A DNA stretch of 64,000 bases, taken from NCBI RefSeq assembly GCF_009831455.1, contig NZ_WOWO01000002.1:930001-994000 (forward strand), given 5' to 3'. The stretch's first letter is position 1. Each line of letters begins with the position of its first letter. Below the pieces are notes generated by a model. It was given only the letters and a program-made list of their open reading frames with translations. It had not been told where the DNA came from and did no database searches. This DNA is from Salinirussus salinus (GTDB lineage Archaea; Halobacteriota; Halobacteria; Halobacteriales; Haloarculaceae). The translations under genes and the position numbers were made by a program. Shown in pieces: positions 35,260-44,082 of the stretch.

Positions 35260-35655
35260 ATGGTCGAACGAACCGAACTCAAGAATGCAGCCATCGGCGC
35301 AGTGGTAACGGTCGTCCTCGCGTTTACAGGCTTCTCCGCACTGCTCGGTGGGGGGATCGCGGGCTATCTACAGAAGGTGTCCCCGGAGCGCGGTGTGAAG
35401 ACTGGCGCGATCTCTGGGGGTATCGCGGTTATTCCGATACTCCTCGTGCTCGTTCTGGGCTTTGGCCTCTTCCTCTGGCAGCCTGGAGCGCTAGGAGCCG
35501 GGGGCGTGGAACTCGCCATTGTCCTGCTGGTCATGTTTCCGCTGCTTTTCGCCTGGATCATCGGATTGAGCGCGGTCGGCGGCTATGCGGGCGCGTATCT
35601 CTACTCGGACGCGCGGTCGAGGAGCCGTGAGCCGGAAGCTCCGAGGAAACAGTGA
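35260..35655 (+). CDS. DUF5518-type membrane protein
   Basis: The 131-residue product from ATG 35260 has four hydrophobic segments and the Gly-rich loops (G-G-G-I-A-G-Y, K-T-G-A-I-S-G-G) typical of DUF5518 proteins of haloarchaea. Function unknown. The 244-nt gap from the divergent CPBP gene contains an AT-rich patch (35165-35195) with TATA-like sequences, 65-95 nt upstream, so the mRNA probably has a leader. Confidence 0.75.
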   Translation: MVERTELKNAAIGAVVTVVLAFTGFSALLGGGIAGYLQKVSPERGVKTGAISGGIAVIPILLVLVLGFGLFLWQPGALGAGGVELAIVLLVMFPLLFAWIIGLSAVGGYAGAYLYSDARSRSREPEAPRKQ

Positions 35656-35758
35656 GGGTGTTAGAGGTGGTGGTTTTGGTGAAAAACGTCGGTCTGGATT
35701 CACACAACGTCGAACCTCTCGCGCTTCTTCGCCGCCAGTCTGGTCGGCGGCCCTACCG

Positions 35759-36742
35759 ATGAGCACTCTCGGGCGACGGGCGCGAGTGACCGCTGCGATC
35801 GTGGCGCTCGGCGTGGCGACCGCAGTTGGCTACCGCGCGTATCGAAACTACCGGGCAGACATGGACGAGGCGTACGCGGCCGTTGACAGAGCCGAGAGCG
35901 AGACCGTCGAGACGTCAGTCGGCACCGTGGAGTATCGGACCCTGGGGTGCGGCGTCCCGGTGCTCGTCTCGCACGGCATCGTCGGCGGGTTCGACCAAGC
36001 TCTCCAGACGGGCGTGAATCTCTTCGACAGTGACGTCAAGCTCATCGGCGCGTCTCGGTTCGGCTATCTTGGCTCGGAGCTGCCAACCGAGGCGACGCCG
36101 GAAGCCCAGGCGGGGGCGTACGCGGAACTGCTCGACGAACTCGGAGTCGACGACGCGGTCGTCGTCGGCACCTCGGCCGGCGGTGCGCCCGCGATCAGGT
36201 TCGCACTCGACCGCCCCCATCGGACGCGTGCTCTCGTGCTGATCGGGTCGACGGCACCGAGCGCTGACGAACTTGCGGGACCGACTGGTCCGCCACACGG
36301 CGTTCTCCAAGACCCCGTATTCTGGTTGCTCGCGAACCACGCACCGTGGGTCTTTCTCAAGCTGTTCGGGCTCGATCCGGACGACTACGAGTCCGCGTCG
36401 TCGGACGAGCGACGCCGAGTGGGGGCGCTGCTCGAAACCCTCGTACCCGTCGAGCCCCGAAAACCAGGAGTCTACAACGACGAACGCGTGACCAACACCG
36501 CCATGGCGGAGCACTACGGTGAGTACGACCTGGAGAGTCTGGACACACCGACGCTGATCATTCACGCAGAAGACGACCCGCTGGCGTCATTTGAAGACGC
36601 AAAGCGAATGGCCGACCGAATCCCGAACGTGACGTTCCAGCGGTACGAGACCGGCGGTCATCTGGTGTTCGGCCACGGGGACGAGATACGTCAGACAGTT
36701 ACTGACTTCGTCGCGTCGTCCCGTGACTGTCCGGACACCTGA
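35759..36742 (+). CDS. Alpha/beta hydrolase with N-terminal membrane anchor
   Basis: The 327-residue product from ATG 35759 begins with a hydrophobic helix (residues 8-25). The hydrolase core has an oxyanion segment S-H-G-I-V-G-G, nucleophile S139 in G-T-S-A-G-G, an acid in A-E-D-D-P near residue 268, and a base in G-G-H-L-V-F-G-H. The fold covers esterases and haloperoxidase-like enzymes, so the substrate is open. It is 103 nt after the DUF5518 gene in the same direction. Confidence 0.85.
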   Translation: MSTLGRRARVTAAIVALGVATAVGYRAYRNYRADMDEAYAAVDRAESETVETSVGTVEYRTLGCGVPVLVSHGIVGGFDQALQTGVNLFDSDVKLIGASRFGYLGSELPTEATPEAQAGAYAELLDELGVDDAVVVGTSAGGAPAIRFALDRPHRTRALVLIGSTAPSADELAGPTGPPHGVLQDPVFWLLANHAPWVFLKLFGLDPDDYESASSDERRRVGALLETLVPVEPRKPGVYNDERVTNTAMAEHYGEYDLESLDTPTLIIHAEDDPLASFEDAKRMADRIPNVTFQRYETGGHLVFGHGDEIRQTVTDFVASSRDCPDT

Positions 36743-36903
36743 ATCCTGAGCGACCCGCCAGCGAAGAGAATCCCCTGGGCCACCCAGCGGAAGGGCTGAC
36801 TGCTGGGGCGTACGTATTGTAGCCGGGCCGAGCGGTTCTCCACTGACAGGAGCCATCGTACCAATGCGTCTGCACACTACGAGTGCGCTCCCCGGTGACC
36901 CGG

Positions 36904-37335
36904 ATGCCTCGTGAACTGGTACGTGTGGGCTACGCCATCCTAGTCAGTGCGGCAATTCGGCCTCTAGGGATGTTTCATACAACAGGTCAGATACCGGAAC
37001 TTGCGACTGCCCCCTGCGAGGTCGGGTATCATCTCGCCGCCGAGACACTGGCAGCGCTAGCTCTCCTCACAGCCGGGGCCGGGCTTTTCATCACGGAGTA
37101 CGGCCACAGGTGGGAGGCCGAGAGCGGTTACAGATCGATAAAGCGGTTCATGGCGGCGACAACGTCGACGGATTTCGGATTCCGGTTCTTTTATTTCGTG
37201 TGTCTGCTGTACTCGGTCTGGCGAGCCGTTGATTTGCTCGTCCAGGTTGAGTTGACTGGAGAATACGAGCATTCGCCACTTGTGACGGCCGACAATACGC
37301 TGACGCTGCTGAAGAAGGAAACCGGAATCGGATAG
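36904..37335 (+). CDS. Small membrane protein of unknown function (intact paralogue of the 31.3 kb fragment)
   Basis: The 143-residue product has hydrophobic segments near residues 10-28, 50-66 and 95-110. It ends in a soluble tail (V-E-L-T-G-E-Y-E... L-L-K-K-E-T-G-I-G) that is shared with the minus-strand fragment at 31277-31405. I know no family for it. A GTG seven codons upstream is another possible start. It stands alone in low-GC DNA, with 161 nt before and 338 nt after without a supported gene. Confidence 0.6.
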   Translation: MPRELVRVGYAILVSAAIRPLGMFHTTGQIPELATAPCEVGYHLAAETLAALALLTAGAGLFITEYGHRWEAESGYRSIKRFMAATTSTDFGFRFFYFVCLLYSVWRAVDLLVQVELTGEYEHSPLVTADNTLTLLKKETGIG

Positions 37336-37673
37336 CGAGGGTCTCTGCCGGTGGTAGCGCGGTGTCCGAGTGGCGACACTACCCGCGGTTTCGGAGACAC
37401 TCCAATCGGTTGTTCATCCAATAAGACCACCCTTCAGAGAGCGATCTGAAGCAGTTTCTGCTACTGGATTCAGCCGAAATAACCCATCACAGCCCCGCGG
37501 AACCCGGTGTAGTCTCAACTCCCCGTCCACACCCACAGAAGCTGATAGAGTTGGCTTGCGAAAGACAGGGCGTCGATTCAGTCGGTTACACCCAACAGGG
37601 CAGTTGCTCTTGTTCACTCTCTACTGTTCGAGGGCGAGAACCCATCAAACGCTGTTCGCGGTTTCCGGAACGA
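37336..37673. other. 338-nt gap without a supported gene
   Basis: This stretch lies between the small membrane protein and the convergent dabA-type gene. One line counted (37441-37500) is 33 of 60 G/C. Short frames on both strands show no domain. The end holds a palindrome, ACGACTAGTCGT, that includes the stop codon of the dabA-type gene. I see no transposase, terminal repeat or RNA gene. Confidence 0.6.
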
Positions 37674-40091
37674 CTAGTCGTCTGCGACAGCCCGAGTGCT
37701 AGACATGCCCGGATGTGTTTTGGTCTGTTCGGACACCGCCATCCACTCCAAGGACCCCTCGTAGTGGAAGACGCGGTGATCCTGAGTCGGATCGACGACT
37801 GTCAGTGAGAGCCAGTTGTTGTCCAGAATTTCGGTCAGTTCCTCGTGGTCGGCCAAGATGTCGGTGACGCGCTCGACCGGCGCGTGGACGACCGTCGAGA
37901 GACGGAGCGGCTGGTGGTGCGGTTCGTCGTCTGCGATCAGCAGTGACTGGAGCGGGAGCCCGGCCATCAGGTCGCCGCCGTTGCCCTGATAGACACCGAT
38001 GTTACCGACTGGGTTCTGGGTCACCTTCGACCCGCTGCCGTAGACGGCGTTGTCGACCGTCGAGAAGTAGTACTGGGTGTTGATCCACTGGGTGACGACC
38101 ATGGGGCCAGTCAAGATAGCCTCAAGCGCGTCTCCGTCGGGGTCAGTCGACCAGTCGTACGAGTGGAGGAATACACGCCCGTCGAGGTCATAGCCGCTGG
38201 TCAACTCCCTGGGTCCGACCACGAAGCCAGCGTTGCCAGCCAGCCCCCACTCGGGACGCGTCTCGGCCCAGTCGGCGGCACGACGTTCCGTCTCGGTGAC
38301 GCCGGTGGCGCTGTCGGCGCCCATCGCCTCGGCACGCTCGGTAGTCGCGTTCTCGCGCGCCGTCGTGAGGTCCGTATGCAACTGGTCGAGGTCGTCCGAG
38401 TGGCTCTCTGGCACGTCATCCACCAACAGCTCCACCTCGTCGGTCGTCGTGTTGTGCTGTCCGGCAACGAAGACCGTGTCCTCAGGAATGTCGAAGCCAC
38501 GGTCGCGGAGTTCGGCCCTGACAGCCCCCTCGTTGCAGATTTTCGCGAGGACACGAGCATTCGGCCCGCCGGGGTTGCCCGCACAGGCACCGCAGTCGAG
38601 ACTCGAGTCGTAGGGGTTGTTCGCCGTCTCACTAGCATGACCCGTGAGGACGACGAGCCGACTGAACTCCGTGAAACCCATCAAATCGAAGGCAGTCGCG
38701 GCATACTCGACCTTCTGCTCGTGGGTCAGGCCGGGCGGCAGGTCGCCGGAATCGGTGTGCTGGTGGTGGACCAACGGGTCACAGAACTCGTGGTAGTCGG
38801 GCACCAGCTCGGCGGCGGCGTCGACCAGACCGTGGACCCGTCCGGGAACGAGCGTCCGGGCTGCGAGTGAGAGCCCGTAGCCGCTCCCAGCAGCCTCAAC
38901 GTATCCGTAAGCAGTAGCCGCATTGGCCTCCAATATCTCAATGACTTCGTCGGCGGCTGCACGCATGCCGGACCAGCGGTCATGGCGTGCCTGCGTAGCG
39001 TCATCAGTCGGAACGTCGGTGATGTGGTGCTGAGGGTCGAGAATCGGGGGACAGGCATCGACCGACACGTCGGCATCGTATCCCTGGTACTCCATCGGGA
39101 TACCGAAGAAGCCAGCGTACCCGTGGGTCTCGTAGTCACCGGTTGCCTCGATGTGGCGGCGGATGACCTCCGAACGGGTGTCGATACAGAAGACCAACTG
39201 CGCGTCTGGGCGGCTTCCCGACGTATCGGTGTTGTCCACTGACTGACTCTGGGCCGCGACGGTCCCGACGAGGGCTTCGCGGTAGGTCGCCTCCCACGCA
39301 CGCAGGAACGCCTGAGCGATGGTATCGGCCGGGTTTGCGTTGCCCACATCGTTCGCGGGCTCGATGTTAGCGTCGACGGCATCTAGCAGTGCCAGACGCG
39401 CCGCAAGGTATCCTTCCAATGAAATCGGGTACATCGACTGCCATGCATCCTCGTCCTCGGCGCGCTGCTTGATGAACCCGGTCCAGCCCGGGAGCGCAGC
39501 CAGTTGCTCCTCGAGGATTGGCATCCACTGACTCTCAGGGTACGACTGCAGGGCCCCCTCAATAGCCTCGATCGGCGATTCCGGCAAGTCGGCGATGACC
39601 CCCCCGTCGGGGATATCGCTGTCGTATTGAGCCATTCCACGGAAGACAGTGTAGAACCCGGCCTCGCGGTTCGGCATCGACCAGTGGGCGCTCCCTTCGT
39701 CGAGGAAGGCTGCCAACCACTTGGTCAACACTTTATCGACGTGGTCCCGGGCAGTGTCAGCGGCCTCGTTCACGGCGTCGGGCGCGTCGGCCGCCTCGGC
39801 CAACCGGTCGAGTAACGTCTCGGGGTCGTCCTCATAGCCCGCCTCGGTGAGTTCTTCTTCGAGGATTCCCTTGTCGATCTGACCGCGTTCCAACGCCGTT
39901 TTGAACGTCCGGGCACTGGGGTAGCCGCGGCCGCCCAGTAGAGTGGCTGCCTGTTCGACGGCTTCCCCGAACGGCTGATCCTCGAACCCCGCGAGAGGGT
40001 TGGCCGTCACGAACGAGTGGATGGGCCAGAGGGAGCCGACAGTGGTCGCTGCTTCATCGATGCTGTCGCGAATGGCGGATTCAGTACTCAT
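37674..40091 (-). CDS. dabA: DabA-type inorganic carbon transporter subunit (DUF2309)
   Basis: The 805-residue product has the carbonic-anhydrase-like core of DabA. The four expected residues are in place: C302 and D304 in L-V-F-C-I-D-T-R-S-E, H485 in L-T-G-H-A-S-E, and C500 in L-D-C-G-A-C-A-G. The spacing equals that of the characterised bacterial protein (Cys-x-Asp; His to Cys 15 residues). With DabB it forms an energy-coupled bicarbonate-accumulating complex at the membrane. Its start overlaps the end of dabB by 11 bases. Confidence 0.9.
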   Translation of the reverse strand: MSTESAIRDSIDEAATTVGSLWPIHSFVTANPLAGFEDQPFGEAVEQAATLLGGRGYPSARTFKTALERGQIDKGILEEELTEAGYEDDPETLLDRLAEAADAPDAVNEAADTARDHVDKVLTKWLAAFLDEGSAHWSMPNREAGFYTVFRGMAQYDSDIPDGGVIADLPESPIEAIEGALQSYPESQWMPILEEQLAALPGWTGFIKQRAEDEDAWQSMYPISLEGYLAARLALLDAVDANIEPANDVGNANPADTIAQAFLRAWEATYREALVGTVAAQSQSVDNTDTSGSRPDAQLVFCIDTRSEVIRRHIEATGDYETHGYAGFFGIPMEYQGYDADVSVDACPPILDPQHHITDVPTDDATQARHDRWSGMRAAADEVIEILEANAATAYGYVEAAGSGYGLSLAARTLVPGRVHGLVDAAAELVPDYHEFCDPLVHHQHTDSGDLPPGLTHEQKVEYAATAFDLMGFTEFSRLVVLTGHASETANNPYDSSLDCGACAGNPGGPNARVLAKICNEGAVRAELRDRGFDIPEDTVFVAGQHNTTTDEVELLVDDVPESHSDDLDQLHTDLTTARENATTERAEAMGADSATGVTETERRAADWAETRPEWGLAGNAGFVVGPRELTSGYDLDGRVFLHSYDWSTDPDGDALEAILTGPMVVTQWINTQYYFSTVDNAVYGSGSKVTQNPVGNIGVYQGNGGDLMAGLPLQSLLIADDEPHHQPLRLSTVVHAPVERVTDILADHEELTEILDNNWLSLTVVDPTQDHRVFHYEGSLEWMAVSEQTKTHPGMSSTRAVADD

Positions 40092-41568
40092 TGTAGTCCT
40101 CCGTGGAAGTCAGTAGGGTGTTCGATGAGGGTTGGGTGGCGTTCAGCAGTGCCACGTAGAGACGCTGGCTGTGCTCGTGGATGCCAGTCTCTATCGCGAC
40201 GTAGATGCCGACGAAGGTGACTGCGATGACGCCGTGGAGCAGGGTCAGTTCGGTCGTTGCCGTGCTGACATCCAGGAGGCCCGAGACCCCTTCGTAGACA
40301 ACGGCGTAGATGACGATGGCCGGGAAGAACACCAGCGGAACGGCCCCGTAGCGGACGAGCGTCGGAAGTGAGGTGTGCTGGACTGCGCTGCGGGCCGCGT
40401 GGAGCGTGGTGAAGACGACGAAGAAGGTCAACAGGAGGCCGCTGTCGACGCTTGCTCCCTTGCCCGTTAGCACCGTGAACACCAGGCCACCGGCGAGACC
40501 GGTCAGCAACGCCACGACGAAGCCGACGGCACTCGTCATACGGCCGATCGTGTGCTCGGTGGTCTCGCTCGGACTCGTGTGTTCGACCTGTTCGCCCGAA
40601 CTGAGGAACTGATAGGCCTTGTAGAACCCGTGGAGAATGAGGTGGGTGATCGCAGCCCCGAAGAAACCGAGCCCGGCCTGCATGATCATAAAGCCCATCT
40701 GACCGACTGTCGAGCAGCCGAGTTTGCCTTTGATGTCCGTCTGGACCGACTTCAGGAGCTTTCCGCCGCCAGCACTCGCCGCGCCGATGGCCACCACTGC
40801 GAGCATGAGCGTGGAGTCGACCGTAATAACCGGGGCAAAGCGAGTCAGCAGGATGCCGCCCGCGTTGACGAACCCGGCGTGCATCAGTGCAGACGCCGGC
40901 GTCGGTGCGGTCATTGAGGAGAGCAGCCAGTCGTGGAACGGGATGAGGGCGGACTGGATCATTGCCGCGAGCACGAGCGCGCCGGCGGCGACCAGCCACA
41001 CCGAACCACCGAGCGTGTCGGCGGCCGCGCCGATTCCGGAGACCGTCGTCGAGCCGGTCGTCCACCACAGCGCTGTCAGCGCAATCCCAAGCAGTACGCT
41101 ACTGGCGATAAAGTACTTGCGAGCGACCGTCGCAGCGGCCTGTGCCTGTTTCCAGCCCTCGTTGACACCGATGAGCTCGGCCATCACCAGACCCATCGCC
41201 ACCCACAGGAATCCGAACAGTGCGACGTGGTCGGCTGCGACGAGTGCCATCACGGCTGCGGTGAACCCGAACATAGCGAGGAAGAACCTCGTTTTGTGGG
41301 TGCTACCGGCCATGTAGCGGCGTGAGTAGCTGTGAACGATACCGCTGAAGAAGGTAACCACCACCCACATCAGCACAGTCAAGCCGTCGATGGCAACCAA
41401 TCCAGGGATTTCCCATACGGCACCAAACCGGATGCTGGCGATGAGGACGACGACACTCGCGACGAACAGCGACCACACGAGCCACGTTAGTGCAACGGGC
41501 ACGAACGGCGAATCCGCCGTCGTGTCCGGGAGCGCTCCCACCGTCGGTTTCGAACTGTGTCCTGACAT
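40081..41568 (-). CDS. dabB: DabB-type proton-conducting membrane subunit (NuoL-like)
   Basis: The 495-residue product has about thirteen membrane helices and the antiporter/NuoL family motifs, including H-A-G-F-V-N-A-G-G-I-L-L and the conserved Lys and His in the middle helices. Pairing with DUF2309 is diagnostic of the Dab system, in which ion flow through DabB drives bicarbonate capture by DabA. Its gene precedes dabA with an overlap, so they are one transcript. An AT-rich patch about 100 nt upstream (41660-41690) may hold its promoter. Confidence 0.9.
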   Translation of the reverse strand: MSGHSSKPTVGALPDTTADSPFVPVALTWLVWSLFVASVVVLIASIRFGAVWEIPGLVAIDGLTVLMWVVVTFFSGIVHSYSRRYMAGSTHKTRFFLAMFGFTAAVMALVAADHVALFGFLWVAMGLVMAELIGVNEGWKQAQAAATVARKYFIASSVLLGIALTALWWTTGSTTVSGIGAAADTLGGSVWLVAAGALVLAAMIQSALIPFHDWLLSSMTAPTPASALMHAGFVNAGGILLTRFAPVITVDSTLMLAVVAIGAASAGGGKLLKSVQTDIKGKLGCSTVGQMGFMIMQAGLGFFGAAITHLILHGFYKAYQFLSSGEQVEHTSPSETTEHTIGRMTSAVGFVVALLTGLAGGLVFTVLTGKGASVDSGLLLTFFVVFTTLHAARSAVQHTSLPTLVRYGAVPLVFFPAIVIYAVVYEGVSGLLDVSTATTELTLLHGVIAVTFVGIYVAIETGIHEHSQRLYVALLNATQPSSNTLLTSTEDYNEY

Positions 41569-41756
41569 CGTTCAGCCCATCGTACGACTTATTGCGGCAC
41601 CCGAGCCGGTCCCGACGGGTCCGCTTCTGGTCGCTTTCACCACCCCCTTGAACAGAGTGGTTGTTAAATCTATCTATATTCACATTCTGTTCGTCTTTCA
41701 ACCATTATAGAACATTATGGTCTCTCAGCGTGCACGGAGACGCCCGGTAGGGGGAG

Positions 41757-42437
41757 TCAGGCCAGGAGGCCTGCGACACGTATCGACTTATCGTCGGGGA
41801 GACGAGCCCGGATTGTGGTCGGGTCTGTCGCACCGTCGAGGGTGACCAGATACCGCTTGTCCGGGAACGAACTGTACGCACCGTCCTGATCGTGAACGTA
41901 GCCAGCGACCGTCACCGACGAGGGGAGTGCCTGCTGGAGAAATCGGACCTGTTGGCGGACGTTGTACTCGGCGAGTCGGTACCGCACCTTCTGAAGCGGC
42001 AGCGATTCCGTCAGGACTCCCTCCTCGAACCCCTCGCCGACGAGCGAGCGGAGCGGATTTAACCGTACTTCGACCCCGACAGGTGAGTCTGCATCGGGTG
42101 CAACCCACCGCTCATAGGCGTCTTCGAGAACCTCACAACTCGTGTGCCCCACAACGATGACCGCTGTGATGTCGTGCTGGGCTCTGAGATGCTCGATGGT
42201 GCTGTCTGGAACCGTTTTCCCCTCGTATCGTTCCTGTGTCTGATTCCCGAGAGTCTCGACGCTAACGACGTTCCAGGTAGCGTCAACCGGCCACAGCGGC
42301 CCGCGGAGCTTGCAACTGCTCATCGAGCACGAGACAACGAGTGCCGTCTGCGTATCCGATCCGTGTCCCATGTCGCTTCGAGGGCCGGCCCAGTCTTGAA
42401 CTGATTCGATGACAGATTCGAGATCGTCCCCGTTCAT
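41757..42437 (-). CDS. Beta-carbonic-anhydrase-like protein lacking the Asp-Arg dyad
   Basis: The 226-residue product from ATG 42437 (a GTG at 42452 is an alternative) has the beta-carbonic-anhydrase fold signature: V-V-S-C37, and V-V-V-G-H98-T-S-C101, which would be the three protein zinc ligands. The C-x-D-x-R motif reads C-S-M-S-S, so the catalytic Asp and its Arg partner are replaced. Carbonic anhydrase activity is therefore doubtful; a zinc-binding or regulatory role is possible. It is upstream of dabBA on the same strand with a 188-nt gap. Confidence 0.7.
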   Translation of the reverse strand: MNGDDLESVIESVQDWAGPRSDMGHGSDTQTALVVSCSMSSCKLRGPLWPVDATWNVVSVETLGNQTQERYEGKTVPDSTIEHLRAQHDITAVIVVGHTSCEVLEDAYERWVAPDADSPVGVEVRLNPLRSLVGEGFEEGVLTESLPLQKVRYRLAEYNVRQQVRFLQQALPSSVTVAGYVHDQDGAYSSFPDKRYLVTLDGATDPTTIRARLPDDKSIRVAGLLA

Positions 42438-42521
42438 TCTACGGTATGTCACCTCCGCTCGGACCTATCGCGGTCACCATCAGACCTCTCCGACTACTTT
42501 GGTCCTGAATCAGCATTATTT

Positions 42522-42538
42522 TACCGAAGCGTTCGGTA
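42522..42538. promoter_or_regulatory. Inverted repeat TACCGAA-GCG-TTCGGTA in a divergent promoter
   Basis: Two perfect 7-bp arms with a 3-bp spacer lie in the 146-nt gap between the beta-carbonic-anhydrase-like gene (minus) and the amidohydrolase (plus). The repeat follows ATTATTTTA, a TATA-like box at 42516-42524. It could be the operator of the Lrp-type regulator encoded 1 kb downstream. Confidence 0.5.
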
Positions 42539-42571
42539 TACTCAAACAAAAAACCATATCGTTATAGACAC

Positions 42572-42577
42572 GGAGGT
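42572..42577 (+). promoter_or_regulatory. Shine-Dalgarno sequence of the amidohydrolase
   Basis: GGAGGT is complementary to the end of archaeal 16S rRNA and lies 6 nt before the ATG at 42584. It fixes the start codon and shows the mRNA has a leader, unlike many genes here. Confidence 0.7.
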
Positions 42578-42583
42578 ACTGGT

Positions 42584-43600
42584 ATGGAAGCACTCTCGGG
42601 AACTCTCCTGACCGGCCGGTCGTTCGAGCCGATGCGGGGTCGTGTTGTTATCGAAGACGGTCAGATCGCGCGTATCGAGGAGACAGAAACGACATCGGCC
42701 GATATCATACTGCCGGCGTTCGTCAACGCTCACACGCATCTAGGTGACTCCGTTGCGAAGGAAGCAGCTGTCGGCCTGTCACTCGACGAAGCAGTGGCGC
42801 CGCCGGACAGTCTGAAACACCGACGATTAGCGGCTGCTGACCGTTCCGACTTGGTATCAGCGATGCGCCGGACGCTCCGGTTTATGCAGCGAACGGGGAC
42901 GGTCTCCTGTTTGGACTTCCGGGAGTCCGGAGCTGCCGGGGCACGCGCGCTCCGTGAGGCGGCAGCGCCCGTTTCCCTCGACCCGTTCATCTTCGGGAGC
43001 GGAAAGCAGTCCGTCCTAGGTGTTGCCGACGGGTACGGCGCCTCCGGGGCAAACGACGGGGATTTCACCGAACAGCGTGCTGCCTGCCGGAAACGCGACG
43101 TACCCTTTGCGATCCACGCTGGCGAACCCGATACGACCGACATCCACCCCGCGCTCGATCTGGAGCCGGACCTCCTCGTCCATATGGTGCACGCAGAACG
43201 GGATCACCTGCAGCGAGTTACAGAGCAATCAGTCCCGGTGGCGGTCTGTCCGCGCGCGAATACCGTTCTCGATGTCGGAATCCCTCCAGTACGGGAATTA
43301 CTCGACCGCACGACAGTCGCACTCGGGACTGACAACGTCATGCTGAATCCCCCGTCGATGTTTCGGGAGATGGCGTACACGGTGAAACAGTTCGACGTGA
43401 CTGCCCGAGAGGTGTTACGGATGGCGACGACGGCCGGTGCCGATATCGTTGGACTCGATTGTGGTGTCATCGCTCCCGGCCGGCGCGCAGCACTCCTCGT
43501 CCTCGACGGTGACTCGGACAATCTGACGGGTTCTGTCGATCCAGTACAGGCAGTCGTTCGTCGCGCGACCGAGGTGGACGTCAAACGTGTCCTCGTCTAG
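42584..43600 (+). CDS. Amidohydrolase (adenosine-deaminase/TRZ-ATZ-like)
   Basis: The 338-residue product has the metal-dependent amidohydrolase pattern: H50-T-H52 after strand 1, H178 in F-A-I-H-A-G-E, a His in V-H-M-V-H-A-E near 203, and D250 in L-G-T-D-N. This suits the subgroup of 5'-methylthioadenosine/S-adenosylhomocysteine and guanine-type deaminases. The substrate is unknown; it is short for the group. A clear SD precedes it. Its stop overlaps that of the convergent Lrp-type gene in a shared CTAG. Confidence 0.85.
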   Translation: MEALSGTLLTGRSFEPMRGRVVIEDGQIARIEETETTSADIILPAFVNAHTHLGDSVAKEAAVGLSLDEAVAPPDSLKHRRLAAADRSDLVSAMRRTLRFMQRTGTVSCLDFRESGAAGARALREAAAPVSLDPFIFGSGKQSVLGVADGYGASGANDGDFTEQRAACRKRDVPFAIHAGEPDTTDIHPALDLEPDLLVHMVHAERDHLQRVTEQSVPVAVCPRANTVLDVGIPPVRELLDRTTVALGTDNVMLNPPSMFREMAYTVKQFDVTAREVLRMATTAGADIVGLDCGVIAPGRRAALLVLDGDSDNLTGSVDPVQAVVRRATEVDVKRVLV

Positions 43601-44082
43601 GAATCGTCTTCTGTCTGAGTCCTGGAATTGAACTTTCCGAAGGGCGTCGTCTCGTGACTCCGAACGAGGACTTCGTCGGCAACGGTGAGCCCCATATCGA
43701 GAAGTTCCTGTGCAACGGGTGTAATGTCGCTGTCCGTCTCGCCGACTGCAGTGACGAGGAGGTTCTGTTCACCAGTGACCAACTCCTGAACCGATACCAC
43801 TCCATCGATGTCCAGAATATCCGGGACGAGGTCACCACGTTCGGGAATCGCAGCGGTACAGTAAAGCAGCATTCGGAGCGGATAGCCTGATTTCTGATAG
43901 TCGACGCTAGCGCTGTATCCCTTGATTACGCCGTCGGATTCGAGACGCTGAATGCGCTTGCGGACAGTACTGTCGGAGGTTCCGGTCCGCTCCGCGATGT
44001 CTCCGGACGACATGTTTCGAGCGTCTTCTTGGAGTGCATACAGGATCGCTTTGTCGACATCGTCGATCTCCTCGTCAGTCAT
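43597..44082 (-). CDS. Lrp/AsnC family transcriptional regulator
   Basis: The 161-residue product from ATG 44082 has a winged HTH (residues 5-60, with L-Q-E-D-A-R-N-M-S-S-G-D-I-A-E-R-T-G and S-T-V-R-K-R-I-Q-R-L) and a RAM-type ligand domain. Its tail overlaps the stop of the amidohydrolase by four bases in convergent orientation. A likely target is the divergent promoter at 42.44-42.58 kb that carries a 7-3-7 inverted repeat. The amino-acid effector is unknown. Confidence 0.9.
   Translation of the reverse strand: MTDEEIDDVDKAILYALQEDARNMSSGDIAERTGTSDSTVRKRIQRLESDGVIKGYSASVDYQKSGYPLRMLLYCTAAIPERGDLVPDILDIDGVVSVQELVTGEQNLLVTAVGETDSDITPVAQELLDMGLTVADEVLVRSHETTPFGKFNSRTQTEDDS

Noticed and set aside
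37336-37673. Remains of an insertion sequence in the low-GC gap
   Set aside because: No transposase motif, terminal inverted repeat or target duplication could be found by eye.
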